Assembly: GCA_017512745.1 (NCBI GenBank)
Contig: JAFWEV010000084.1
Span: 1 to 42,613, forward strand
Direction: 5' to 3'
Length of the DNA stretch: 42,613 nt
Source: Oscillospiraceae bacterium
GTDB lineage: Bacteria; Bacillota; Clostridia; Oscillospirales; Ruminococcaceae
Under the pieces are notes generated by a model that did no database searches, was not told where the DNA came from, and worked only from the letters and a program-made list of their open reading frames with translations. How positions within the stretch are numbered: position 1 is the stretch's first letter; each line of letters begins with the position of its first letter. Below are positions 1 to 7,354 of this stretch, one piece after another. Both the position numbers and the translations under genes were made by a program.

Positions 1-136
1 CAGCTTGTCTTCCCCCGCCCCCGTACAGGTACGGGGCATTATCAATTGAGCTCAACACGACAAAAATGATCGCAGCGACCAACACTATGATCGCAGCGGT
101 CATTCTCATTCCGGTTTTACTTTTGTTCTCTTTCAT
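1..136 (-). CDS. Membrane protein, N-terminal fragment (runs off the window)
   Basis: An open frame starts at an ATG at 136, inside the last codons of the glycosyltransferase gene (20-base overlap), and continues past the left window edge. The 45 visible residues begin with a basic stretch (MKENKSKTGMRM) followed by a hydrophobic segment of about 18 residues (TAAIIVLVAAIIFVVLSS), then a polar stretch with YLYGGGG. This is the pattern of a signal anchor or first transmembrane helix. An A/G-rich stretch upstream (AGAAAGA) is only a weak ribosome binding site, so translation is probably coupled to the upstream gene. An in-frame ATG ten codons later is an alternative start. By position it is the fourth gene of the envelope-type operon on this strand. 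Function cannot be assigned from so little sequence. Confidence 0.6.
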   Translation of the reverse strand, partial: MKENKSKTGMRMTAAIIVLVAAIIFVVLSSIDNAPYLYGGGGRQA

Positions 137-1070
137 TAAGAAGGTCTTTCTTTCTGTTCTCTATCATCTGCAGGTGATTCTCAAATTCGCGCTTGGCATT
201 TTCCGACATGGATTCGAGAATGATCCCGCATCCCAGTACCAGCAGCCCTGCCAGACCGATAAACCCGGCCATGAACAGAGTGGGAAACCTCTCTACGATG
301 CCGGTTTGCCTGAACTCAATGATGATCGGGATGATAAAGCACAATGCGATGATGATAAGGATCGCGGCAACGATGCCGAAGAAGGAGATCGGCTTGTAAT
401 CTCTGAACAGCCTTACGATCTCTATAAGGACTTTTGTACCGTCGGAAACAGTATTGAGCTTTGAAACACTGCCTTCCTGCCTGTCTCTGTACGTGACGGG
501 TATGTTGCAGTATCTCATGTTCTTATCCAGAGCGTATATCGTCATCTCCGTCTCGATCTCAAACCCTTCCGACAGGACGGGAAAACTCTTCACGAAGTTA
601 TAGCTGAGAGCTCTGTATCCGGTCATTATGTCAACCACGTCGCCACGGAAAAGGGTATTGACCAGAAAGCGTACCAGTCTGTTTCCCGAATTGTGGAACG
701 GTCTTTTGTTCTCTGTAAAATATGTGCTCGACAGACGGTCTCCGATCGCCATATCCATTTTCTTTTCAGTGACGGCATCACACAGGTCCCTGGCGGACTC
801 GCTGGGATACGTGTCATCTCCGTCGACGAGAAGATAGCATTCCGCATCGACCTCTCTGAACATGGTCCTGAGAACATTTCCCTTGCCCTGTTTCGGTTCT
901 CTTCTCACCACGGCGCCGGCCGCCACAGCGAGGTCATACGTTCTGTCAGTGCTGTTATTGTCATAGACATAGATAACCGCTTCCGGCAGTTCCCGCTTAA
1001 AATCAGTGATGACTTTCTGTATGCTCTTTTCCTCATTGTAACAGGGTATCAGTACCGCGATCTTATCCAT
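117..1070 (-). CDS. Family 2 glycosyltransferase (DPM1/GtrB-like) with C-terminal membrane helices
   Basis: 317 residues. The N-terminal part is a GT-A fold family 2 glycosyltransferase: an opening VLIPCYNEE strand, the DNNSTDRT nucleotide-sugar loop (about 37-44), the metal-binding D-x-D in VDGDDTYP (about 82-89), and MTGYRALS and GFEIETEMT in the acceptor region. Two hydrophobic helices follow (about 228-252 and 266-288), then a charged cytoplasmic tail. This architecture is known from polyprenyl-phosphate mannosyl/glucosyltransferases, which load a sugar from an NDP donor onto undecaprenyl phosphate at the inner membrane face. Sugar and acceptor cannot be read from sequence. GGAGAG lies upstream of the ATG. 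The gene follows the DUF6472-type gene by 13 bases and lies two genes below a polytopic membrane protein that could be a lipid-sugar-dependent transferase using its product. Confidence 0.9.
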   Translation of the reverse strand: MDKIAVLIPCYNEEKSIQKVITDFKRELPEAVIYVYDNNSTDRTYDLAVAAGAVVRREPKQGKGNVLRTMFREVDAECYLLVDGDDTYPSESARDLCDAVTEKKMDMAIGDRLSSTYFTENKRPFHNSGNRLVRFLVNTLFRGDVVDIMTGYRALSYNFVKSFPVLSEGFEIETEMTIYALDKNMRYCNIPVTYRDRQEGSVSKLNTVSDGTKVLIEIVRLFRDYKPISFFGIVAAILIIIALCFIIPIIIEFRQTGIVERFPTLFMAGFIGLAGLLVLGCGIILESMSENAKREFENHLQMIENRKKDLLNEREQK

Positions 1071-1083
1071 AGTCTCTCCGATT

Positions 1084-1251
1084 CTAATTCTGCTTTCTCA
1101 CCATCTTGTATTCGTCGCCGTCCTTATAGTAAGGACATACGGCTGATCTGTCCTCCAGAAACCGGATATATTCGTCCTCATCAAGTTCCAGGGTGCAGAA
1201 ATCTCCGTATTCATCCTCGTCATAATACGCGCATGTGTCACAACTGCTCAT
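1084..1251 (-). CDS. Small cysteine-containing DUF6472-type protein
   Basis: 55 residues from the ATG at 1251. I prefer this start because a strong GGAGGT sits 10 bases upstream; an upstream in-frame ATG (1302) would overlap the preceding gene and has no such site. The protein is very acidic and has four cysteines: CDTC near the N-terminus, one in GDFCTLE and one in VCPYY. The spacing suggests a small metal-binding knuckle. The ending DEYKMVRKQN and the CPYY motif match what I remember of DUF6472, a family of uncharacterised short proteins of Clostridia. It lies between a polytopic membrane protein (7-base gap) and the glycosyltransferase. No function is known to me. Confidence 0.75.
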   Translation of the reverse strand: MSSCDTCAYYDEDEYGDFCTLELDEDEYIRFLEDRSAVCPYYKDGDEYKMVRKQN

Positions 1252-1258
1252 AAAACGA

Positions 1259-2962
1259 TCAACCTCCGCTGTACTTGAATACTTTGAATCCGCATATCTC
1301 ATCCACCTGGCTCATGGTGATCTTGGGATCGTATATCTCCTGCAGGTATCTCAGGATAAGCATCTCACTGCCCGAATTGTCGACATAATAAACGTCGTCG
1401 CGCTCGAACAATGCCTTCATGGCATTATCAATTCCTCTCTCATGCAGGTAGTAATCCCCTACGGGAGTCGAAACCTCCCATCCGCCTATGAGCGCGAAAT
1501 TTTCATAGAAATCCTCATATTCACAATTTACTCTGTACGGAGAGCCGCTTATCATGCGGTAGAACGCATCCGTATTGCCGATGTAGAATCCATCATCTCT
1601 CCGGTTGATCTCATCTATGAATGCCTCGGTGGAGGATTTGCGGTTATCTGCAAGCTGCCCGTGCTTGTTTGAGACGAAATTCTGTGCGAAACGGAATGCA
1701 TTAAGACACATAAGTATCGCCAGTATGACAAATACAATCTTCGTCGGTATATTCTTCTCCCACTTATACTGCAGAGCCGTATACATAAACACAACTGTGA
1801 TCGGTATTGCCCACAGTCCGAATACCACTCTGACGACCACCCGGTTCACACAGCAGAGATACCAGTATTCGGCAATAATGCATGCAAGCTGGGCGGCCCA
1901 GACAAGCAGGGCTTTCCATTTTCTCAGTATCAGCAGAATCAGCCCCAGACCGGCAAAAATATAAGGTGTGCGGAACTGGTCAAACGCCGCTTTCAGATAA
2001 AATGCCATCCTCCCCAGTATCTGCGAATCCAGTCTGTATGTGGGCACCGCCGCTTTAATGGCTACGATCTGCTCCATCTTTTCAAGGTCGAAGAATTCAG
2101 GATCATTGAATATCCAGTCTTCCAGCATCGTATAGCTGATCTCACTCACGCCTATTTCCTGAAATTTTTCTCTGTCGTAGGCGGGAAGTCCGTAGTCCAG
2201 CAGTTCCTGTCGCGCGTCATACAGATCAAAATAGTATCTCCACTCATTGCTGCTGTATCCTATCTTCTGAGCCACCTGCGCTCCGATAATGACAAGCGCA
2301 ATTACGGCAACGGCTTTTATATAATCGCCCCTGACCGATATCTTTTTTGATCTGATCCAGTCTGTGAGCAGTTCTATTCCTATGACCGCCGCGAAAGCAA
2401 CTGCAGATATATACGCACAGAGATCTCTCACGAGAACAGAAAGGAAGAAGAAAAACGCGCCGCCTGCAGCTGCACCGGATCTCATCCCCTTGTCATCCTT
2501 TACGGCGCAATACAGAAGCGCGGCACCGGCAGCGCCGTACCACATCGCGCTCTTGGTATACTGAACGGCATTATACAGATCCCTGTATAAAATGAGATTC
2601 ATAGCCAGCGTAAAGACAATGCCCGAAAGACGGTCCAACCGCTTTGCCGCAGCGGTGCACACGCATATCATTCCGAGCAGGTCGAAAACAAGCAGCAGCC
2701 ACAGATACCAGTTGACCTGGGGGATCAGATAAAACAACCCCTTCAGCACCAGGCTGTACAGTATGTTGATAAATACAAGATACTGGCTGACAGGTTTTCC
2801 GTAACCTCCGACAGCTATGAGATTCAGTCCTTCATCGTCGTTCGTCTCATAACTGACATTGCCGAGAACAAGGCACAGGAGAAACACTGCCAGGCATATC
2901 GCTATAACTGCCGGCACTTTATATCGGTCTGTTTTTTTTCGGCTGATTTCGGTGGCTTTCAT
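1259..2962 (-). CDS. Polytopic membrane protein, possible GT-C-type glycosyltransferase
   Basis: 567 residues. After a basic N-terminus comes a first transmembrane helix (about 18-36), then a loop with NDDEG, and roughly ten further hydrophobic helices to about residue 420. The C-terminal 140 residues are soluble and probably extracytoplasmic. A D-rich motif right after the first helix, many helices and a soluble C-terminal domain is the general layout of GT-C enzymes, which use lipid-phosphate sugars, but I see no family-defining motif. The ATG has AGGA about 5 bases upstream. It is the first gene of the operon, followed at 7 bases by the DUF6472-type gene and then the GT2 gene. Together they suggest surface glycan decoration. 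The GT-C assignment is inference. Confidence 0.6.
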   Translation of the reverse strand: MKATEISRKKTDRYKVPAVIAICLAVFLLCLVLGNVSYETNDDEGLNLIAVGGYGKPVSQYLVFINILYSLVLKGLFYLIPQVNWYLWLLLVFDLLGMICVCTAAAKRLDRLSGIVFTLAMNLILYRDLYNAVQYTKSAMWYGAAGAALLYCAVKDDKGMRSGAAAGGAFFFFLSVLVRDLCAYISAVAFAAVIGIELLTDWIRSKKISVRGDYIKAVAVIALVIIGAQVAQKIGYSSNEWRYYFDLYDARQELLDYGLPAYDREKFQEIGVSEISYTMLEDWIFNDPEFFDLEKMEQIVAIKAAVPTYRLDSQILGRMAFYLKAAFDQFRTPYIFAGLGLILLILRKWKALLVWAAQLACIIAEYWYLCCVNRVVVRVVFGLWAIPITVVFMYTALQYKWEKNIPTKIVFVILAILMCLNAFRFAQNFVSNKHGQLADNRKSSTEAFIDEINRRDDGFYIGNTDAFYRMISGSPYRVNCEYEDFYENFALIGGWEVSTPVGDYYLHERGIDNAMKALFERDDVYYVDNSGSEMLILRYLQEIYDPKITMSQVDEICGFKVFKYSGG

Positions 2963-3009
2963 GTCTTCCTATTTAATACATATACATTCTGTTTTCTAAC
3001 GAATAGTAT

Positions 3010-3026
3010 ACAACATTTGATGTTGT
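3010..3026. promoter_or_regulatory. 17-bp dyad between divergent genes, possible operator
   Basis: ACAACAT-TTG-ATGTTGT is a perfect 7-bp inverted repeat with a 3-base centre in the 129-base gap between the polytopic membrane gene (minus) and mscL (plus). It overlaps the likely -35 region of mscL and abuts a TATACT (3005-3010, minus strand) that could be the -10 of the leftward operon. There is no T-run after it, so it does not look like a terminator. The operator role is inferred from symmetry and position. Confidence 0.35.
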
Positions 3027-3050
3027 TTTTTTAGGAAGATGCTGTACAAT
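3023..3050 (+). promoter_or_regulatory. Candidate promoter of mscL
   Basis: TTGTTT (3023-3028) and TACAAT (3045-3050) are separated by 16 bases, about 40 bases upstream of the mscL start. The -10 is good and the -35 moderate. The dyad at 3010-3026 overlaps the -35. Confidence 0.45.
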
Positions 3051-3091
3051 TTACTTATCGCAAATTACTGAACTACAGGAGGTATTCAATA

Positions 3092-3505
3092 ATGTCAGAC
3101 GAAAAGACAGGGTTCTTTGCTGAATTCAAAAAATTCATAATGCGCGGAAATGTCATGGACATGGCAGTCGGCATCGTAATCGGCGGCGCATTCACAGCTA
3201 TAGTCAATTCTCTCGTAAATGATATAGTTATGCCTGTTCTCGGCGTTATTATCGGCGGTGTTGACTTCTCATCCCTCGGTGTTGCACTCGGAAGTGAAGA
3301 GAACATTCTCGCATACGGTAATTTCATTCAGGCGATCATAAACTTCCTCGCGATCGCTCTTGTTGTTTTCTGCGTTGTAAAGGCGATCAACAAGGCAAGA
3401 GAGAAAGCGGAGAAGAAAAAAGAGGAAGCGCCTCCTGCTCCCCCTGCAAAGCCTGATGATGTTGTTCTTCTTGAAGAGATCAGAGATCTTCTTAAGAAAG
3501 ACTGA
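3092..3505 (+). CDS. mscL: Large-conductance mechanosensitive channel MscL
   Basis: 137 residues, usual family length. The amphipathic N-terminal helix ([20 protein letters not shown]) runs into the conserved pore helix TM1 with the glycine- and alanine-rich packing face ([24 protein letters not shown]). A periplasmic loop, TM2 (about 76-97) and a charged cytoplasmic helix ending in [12 protein letters not shown] follow. MscL forms a homopentameric pore in the cytoplasmic membrane that opens under extreme tension and releases solutes on hypo-osmotic shock. The ATG has a strong AGGAGG at 3077-3082. It is monocistronic: its own promoter upstream and a strong bidirectional terminator directly after. 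Confidence 0.97.
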   Translation: MSDEKTGFFAEFKKFIMRGNVMDMAVGIVIGGAFTAIVNSLVNDIVMPVLGVIIGGVDFSSLGVALGSEENILAYGNFIQAIINFLAIALVVFCVVKAINKAREKAEKKKEEAPPAPPAKPDDVVLLEEIRDLLKKD

Positions 3506-3522
3506 TCCAATCGAATCTGATC

Positions 3523-3553
3523 AAAAACAGCAGCCGGCCGGCTGCTGTTTTTT
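3523..3553. terminator. Bidirectional intrinsic terminator between mscL and the GNAT gene
   Basis: A perfect GC-rich palindrome (3527-3548) is flanked by an A-run on the left and a run of seven T on the right, so it works in both orientations. It lies between two convergent genes (stops at 3505 and 3561). Confidence 0.9.
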
Positions 3554-3560
3554 TATCTGT

Positions 3561-4301
3561 TCAGTTGTGCATCCACAGAACGAACTCTTTGGAGATCTCA
3601 TATCCGAGTCTTTTCTGCAGCGCAAGGGACGCGGCATTGGTCTCAATGATCTGCGCGAACGGGATCTTGCCCTCACGCAGTTTCTTTTCCGTCATCGCGT
3701 TTTCAAGGATCATCGCATAGCCGTGCATCCTGTGTTCGGGAAGCACATACAGCATCCCGATGCTGCCCTCCGAATGCTCCCCTATATATCCGACTATCGT
3801 GCCGTCGACGAACAGTCCGATCACCTCTCCGGCTTTCAGATGGGCCACGACAGCCTCATCGGGAAGTCCGTGATAAGTCTCTTTAAGCAATGGGTAGTAT
3901 TCGTCATAACCGAGGGTCCTTATATCGTGATCATGGCCGAGATCGAAGGTCTCATCATACAGATAGACGACCTGTTTGCAGTTATCGTCCACCACATATC
4001 CGAACTCGCCGGCCACTTTCGCCATCTCGTAATTGTTTACAGTAATATAATCGGTATCGACCTTCTTCATGAGTTCCCGGCACTTATCGGCGCTCGATGT
4101 CGTGATCATATATGACTCTGCGCCGCTGTTGCGGATCATGAGGGTGTTTTCATCACTGTACACCACTGTCCCGAATCCCAGTCTGATAGCTTCAAGCAGA
4201 CTTATATTTGCGGCTATGTCGCCCTTGAGATATTCCCTGCATTCATCGATCAGGTCAAAAGCTTCATCGCTCATATACTTGTCTATATCTATTCTGTTCA
4301 T
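3561..4301 (-). CDS. GNAT-family N-acetyltransferase (FR47-like)
   Basis: 246 residues from the ATG at 4301. This start has AGAGGA six bases upstream; the ATG two codons earlier and the long upstream extension lack a suitable site. The C-terminal half is a GNAT fold: the acceptor-side strand VIGLFVDGTIVGYIG, the core strand IGMLYVLPEHRMHGYA (motif A, acetyl-CoA pyrophosphate loop R-x-x-G-x-A), and ETNAASLALQKRLGYE (motif B, typical N-x-x-S/A-x-x-L-x-x-x-L-G-F/Y). The N-terminal half resembles the helper domain of FR47-type acetyltransferases. It transfers an acetyl group from acetyl-CoA to an unknown amine. It is monocistronic and convergent with mscL. Its AT-rich upstream region is shared with rny on the other strand. 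Confidence 0.85.
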   Translation of the reverse strand: MNRIDIDKYMSDEAFDLIDECREYLKGDIAANISLLEAIRLGFGTVVYSDENTLMIRNSGAESYMITTSSADKCRELMKKVDTDYITVNNYEMAKVAGEFGYVVDDNCKQVVYLYDETFDLGHDHDIRTLGYDEYYPLLKETYHGLPDEAVVAHLKAGEVIGLFVDGTIVGYIGEHSEGSIGMLYVLPEHRMHGYAMILENAMTEKKLREGKIPFAQIIETNAASLALQKRLGYEISKEFVLWMHN

Positions 4302-4373
4302 CTGCATCCTCTGTGTCACATTATTTAATTTATATATTATCAGCAACACTATGTTTAAAAGCAAGTGATCACC

Positions 4374-4402
4374 TTGACACCCGCCCTGCATAAAGATAGA
4401 AT
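4374..4402 (+). promoter_or_regulatory. Promoter of rny-ymdB
   Basis: A perfect -35 (TTGACA, 4374-4379) and a good -10 (TAGAAT, 4397-4402) have the optimal 17-base spacer. This predicts a leader of about 100 AT-rich bases before rny. The rest of 4302-4512 is AT-rich with no gene that I can see. Confidence 0.8.
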
Positions 4403-4512
4403 ACAAGGTGGATAATTTTTGATATCTATAGTTTATATATATATTAATTTTTTTCATATTAATACATAACTATATATTTCAAACCAAATATCACGAAAGG
4501 ACCCATGAAACA

Positions 4513-6069
4513 ATGCCTCCTATTGTATTAGCCATTGTTTCGGCGGTTGTCGCCGCGGTTATCTCTGGGGTTGCCTTTTTTTACGTTGGTGTTTCGCACA
4601 GACGCAAGGTTGCTGAAGCTAAAATAGGTTCAGCTGAAGAAGAAGCAAAGAGAATAATCAATGATGCGGTAAAATCCGCCGACCAGAAGCGCAAGGAAAT
4701 CGTCATTGAAGCCAAGGATGAGATCTTCAAGATGAGGAACGAATCCGAGCAGGAGCTTCGCGAGAGACGAAATGAAACAACAAGGCAGGAGCGTAGGATC
4801 ATCCAGAAGGAAGCAGCTCTTGACCACAAAGTTGAACTTTTCGAGCAGGAATCGGAAAAACTCGCTCTCAGACTCAAGACAGTCGAAGAGAAGGAAGCCG
4901 AAGTTGAATTACTGAAGAAAAGCGAACTTGAAAAACTCGAGCAGATATCCGGACTCACTCAGGCGGAAGCGAAAGAAAAGCTTCTCAAGAGTCTCGACAA
5001 CCAGCTCGACCATGAAAAGGCTCTTAAGATCAAAACTTATGAGCAGCGCCTGAGAGAAGATCAGGACAGTCTTGCAAAAGACATTATCAGTGTTGCTATA
5101 GCGAGATGCGCTTCCGAACATACAAGTGAAGCCACGATCTCTGTAGTAACTATCCCGAACGATGAGATGAAAGGCCGCATAATCGGCCGCGAGGGCAGAA
5201 ACATACGCGCCCTCGAAACAGCGACGGGAGTCGACCTCATCATCGACGACACTCCAGAAGCCATTACGGTCAGTTGCTTCGACCCGGTCCGCAGAGAGAT
5301 CGCAAGGCTCGCGCTTGAGAAACTCGTTTATGACGGAAGGATCCATCCCGCAAGGATCGAGGATACCGTTGAAAAAGCAAGGCGCGATGTCGACAAAGTC
5401 ATCAAGCGTGAAGGCGAACGCGCGGAACTCGAAACAGGCATCACCGGTCTTCATCCCGACATTGTCAAACTTCTCGGAAAACTCCACTACCGTACAAGTT
5501 ACGGCCAGAATGTTCTCGATCATTCCATCGAAGTTTCACTCCTCAGCGGAGCCATCGCCGCAGAACTCGGTCTCAATCAGACTGAGGCAAGGCGCGCAGG
5601 ACTTCTCCACGATATAGGAAAGGCTCTCGACCATGAGATGGAGGGAAGCCACGTTGAACTCGGAGTGGAAGTTGCGAAGAGATATAAAGAGAACTCCAGG
5701 ATCATCAATGCCATCGAAGCCCACCACGGAGATGTGGAGGCCAAGAGCTCTCTCGCATATATCGTAATGGCTGCCGACGCTATCTCAGCCGCCAGACCGG
5801 GCGCAAGAAGAGAGAACGTCGAGAACTACCTCAAGAGACTTGAAAAGCTTGAGGAGATCGCAAACTCCTTCGACGGAGTTGACAGTTCCTATGCCATCCA
5901 GGCAGGACGCGAACTCAGGATAATGGTAAAACCCGAGAACGTCTCAGACGATTCAATGGCTGTTGTCGCGAGAGACATAGCCAACAGGATCGAATCCGAG
6001 CTCTCATATCCGGGACAGATAAAAGTCAATGTCATCCGCGAAAGCAGAGCTGTGGAGTACGCAAAATAA
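4513..6069 (+). CDS. rny: Ribonuclease Y
   Basis: 518 residues, normal for the family. It has an N-terminal membrane anchor (about 4-26), a long charged coiled coil (about 30-195), a KH RNA-binding domain with the [15 protein letters not shown] loop (about 222-236), and an HD phosphohydrolase domain with LLHDIGK and EAHHGD metal ligands. RNase Y is the membrane-bound endoribonuclease that starts mRNA decay in many Bacillota and processes polycistronic messages. A modest AAAGGA lies 11 bases upstream of the ATG. An out-of-frame ATG at 4505 opens an 8-codon ORF that overlaps the start. Partner gene ymdB follows after a terminator-like hairpin, as in Bacillus (ymdA-ymdB). Confidence 0.98.
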   Translation: MPPIVLAIVSAVVAAVISGVAFFYVGVSHRRKVAEAKIGSAEEEAKRIINDAVKSADQKRKEIVIEAKDEIFKMRNESEQELRERRNETTRQERRIIQKEAALDHKVELFEQESEKLALRLKTVEEKEAEVELLKKSELEKLEQISGLTQAEAKEKLLKSLDNQLDHEKALKIKTYEQRLREDQDSLAKDIISVAIARCASEHTSEATISVVTIPNDEMKGRIIGREGRNIRALETATGVDLIIDDTPEAITVSCFDPVRREIARLALEKLVYDGRIHPARIEDTVEKARRDVDKVIKREGERAELETGITGLHPDIVKLLGKLHYRTSYGQNVLDHSIEVSLLSGAIAAELGLNQTEARRAGLLHDIGKALDHEMEGSHVELGVEVAKRYKENSRIINAIEAHHGDVEAKSSLAYIVMAADAISAARPGARRENVENYLKRLEKLEEIANSFDGVDSSYAIQAGRELRIMVKPENVSDDSMAVVARDIANRIESELSYPGQIKVNVIRESRAVEYAK

Positions 6070-6077
6070 TTAAGGAT

Positions 6078-6116
6078 ATAAGCACCTTCCGCCATCATGG
6101 CAAGGTGCTTATTTTT
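6078..6116 (+). terminator. Intrinsic terminator or attenuator between rny and ymdB
   Basis: ATAAGCACCTT (6078-6088) pairs with AAGGTGCTTAT (6102-6112). A nested GCCA/TGGC is in the loop, and TTTTT runs to 6116. It lies in the short gap to ymdB, whose ribosome binding site begins at once after it. I see no separate promoter for ymdB, so it may only partly terminate and set the rny:ymdB ratio. Confidence 0.75.
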
Positions 6117-6131
6117 AGGGAGAACCAATAC

Positions 6132-6908
6132 ATGAGAGTGCTGTGCATCGGAGATGTGGTGGGCGAGCGGGGTCTCAAATTCTACGCCTCACACGTCTCT
6201 GCACTGAAAAAGAAATACGAAGCTGATTTTACCATCGTTAACGGCGAGAACTCGGCTCCGACGGGAACCGGGATAATCAAGCCCGGGCTCAATTCCCTGC
6301 TCACATACGCCGACTGTGTAACTACGGGAAACCATTCATTCAGACAGAGGGGATGGGAGACTCTTTACGACGACGAGCCCTTCCTTCTCCGCCCGGAAAA
6401 CATGATGAACGGCGTTGTCGGACATGGAGTTCAGACAGTATCGCACGGGAAATACACCATAAGGGTCATCAATCTCATAGGCCTTACGTTCATGGGATTC
6501 AGCTCCAACAACCCCTACGACGTCATGGACAGGATCCTCAGGGATTCAGATCCGGTCAATGCCACCATCGTTGATTTTCACGCTGAGGCGACCAGTGAAA
6601 AACAGGCGTTCGCATGGAATTACGACGGCAGGATCTCGGCGGTATTCGGCACGCATACGCATGTACCCACTGCGGATGCGAGAGTCCTTCCCAAAGGCAC
6701 AGGATTTATCGCGGATGTCGGAATGACGGGTCCGTATCAGTCCATTCTCGGCGTCGTACCGTCTCTCGCCATAAGAAAAATGCGCTATACCGTTCCCACA
6801 AGGTTCTCCGTCGCGGAAGGCCCGTGCGAACTCGATGCCGTGGTCTTCGATATCGACCCTTCTAACGGTCTCTGCACCGGTGTGGAACAGGTCATAATCA
6901 GGGAGTGA
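6132..6908 (+). CDS. ymdB: YmdB-type metallophosphoesterase (TIGR00282 family)
   Basis: 258 residues from the ATG at 6132, which has AGGGAG 9 bases upstream; nine earlier in-frame codons overlap the terminator and are not needed. The binuclear metal motifs are in order: IGDVVG near residue 7, NGEN, TTGNHSF, DFHAEATSEK and GTHTHVPTAD, followed by the family hallmark DVGMTGP. Members hydrolyse cyclic nucleotides such as 2',3'-cAMP, and in Bacillus subtilis YmdB affects the biofilm/motility decision and sporulation-linked phenotypes. The pairing with rny is widely conserved, and the two may both act in RNA turnover. Confidence 0.95.
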   Translation: MRVLCIGDVVGERGLKFYASHVSALKKKYEADFTIVNGENSAPTGTGIIKPGLNSLLTYADCVTTGNHSFRQRGWETLYDDEPFLLRPENMMNGVVGHGVQTVSHGKYTIRVINLIGLTFMGFSSNNPYDVMDRILRDSDPVNATIVDFHAEATSEKQAFAWNYDGRISAVFGTHTHVPTADARVLPKGTGFIADVGMTGPYQSILGVVPSLAIRKMRYTVPTRFSVAEGPCELDAVVFDIDPSNGLCTGVEQVIIRE

Positions 6909-6923
6909 CAAGGCCCGGTTTCC

Positions 6924-6952
6924 TTGAATAATAGCTCTCCCTGCGGTATTAT
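6924..6952 (+). promoter_or_regulatory. Promoter of the asp23-fakA-recG operon
   Basis: TTGAAT (6924-6929) and TATTAT (6947-6952) have a 17-base spacer, ending 37 bases before the Asp23-family start codon. Confidence 0.65.
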
Positions 6953-6989
6953 TAATATTTAGTAACAAATCTATTCAGGAGGACTGTGG

Positions 6990-7343
6990 ATGGTTCAGAT
7001 CAATAACGAAAACGGCAAGGTAAGCCTGACGCCGGAATTCTTCTCGGATCTCGTAGGTCAGACCGCTACCAAGTGTTTTGGCGTAAGCGGAATGTCGGAC
7101 GGCAATACGTGGCAGTCTATTCGTTCCCTTCTCTCTCAGAAAGATTATGCGGACAAGGGTGTCCGTGTCACAGTCAAAGACGGAAAACTCAATATCGAGC
7201 TTCACATAAAGATATCCTATGGACTTAACATAGAAGTCATCGTTAAGGCCATAACCCATAACGTCAAATACGTGGTAGAAGAAGTGACCGGAATTCCCGT
7301 GGCACAGATCCGCGTCTATGTGGACGAGATACTTCCGGAATAA
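6990..7343 (+). CDS. Asp23/Gls24-family protein (YloU-like)
   Basis: 117 residues, typical for the family. The Asp23 fold is clear: GKVSLTPEFFSDLVGQTATKCFGV at the N-terminus (conserved start 'G-x-I-x-I-x-x-x-V-I-x-x-I-A-x-x-A-x-x-x-x-G-V' pattern) and the C-terminal VEEVTGIPVAQIRVYVDEI. Members are small cytoplasmic proteins linked to envelope stress; in staphylococci Asp23 is tethered to the membrane. Exact role is unknown. A strong AGGAGG lies before the ATG. The gene sits 11 bases upstream of fakA, the same order as yloU-yloV in Bacillus. Confidence 0.93.
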   Translation: MVQINNENGKVSLTPEFFSDLVGQTATKCFGVSGMSDGNTWQSIRSLLSQKDYADKGVRVTVKDGKLNIELHIKISYGLNIEVIVKAITHNVKYVVEEVTGIPVAQIRVYVDEILPE

Positions 7344-7354
7344 GGGGAATTATG

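Noticed and set aside
1605..1964. Plus-strand ORF in the polytopic gene
   Set aside because: Shadow of the opposite frame; no ribosome site and low similarity to any protein pattern.
3456..4115. Plus-strand ORF of 219 codons after mscL
   Set aside because: It runs through the strong terminator and is antisense to the GNAT gene, which has family motifs and a good ribosome site.
6909..6935. Short CAAGG/CCTTG hairpin after ymdB
   Set aside because: Five base pairs and no T-run; it overlaps the promoter of the next operon and is more likely chance.
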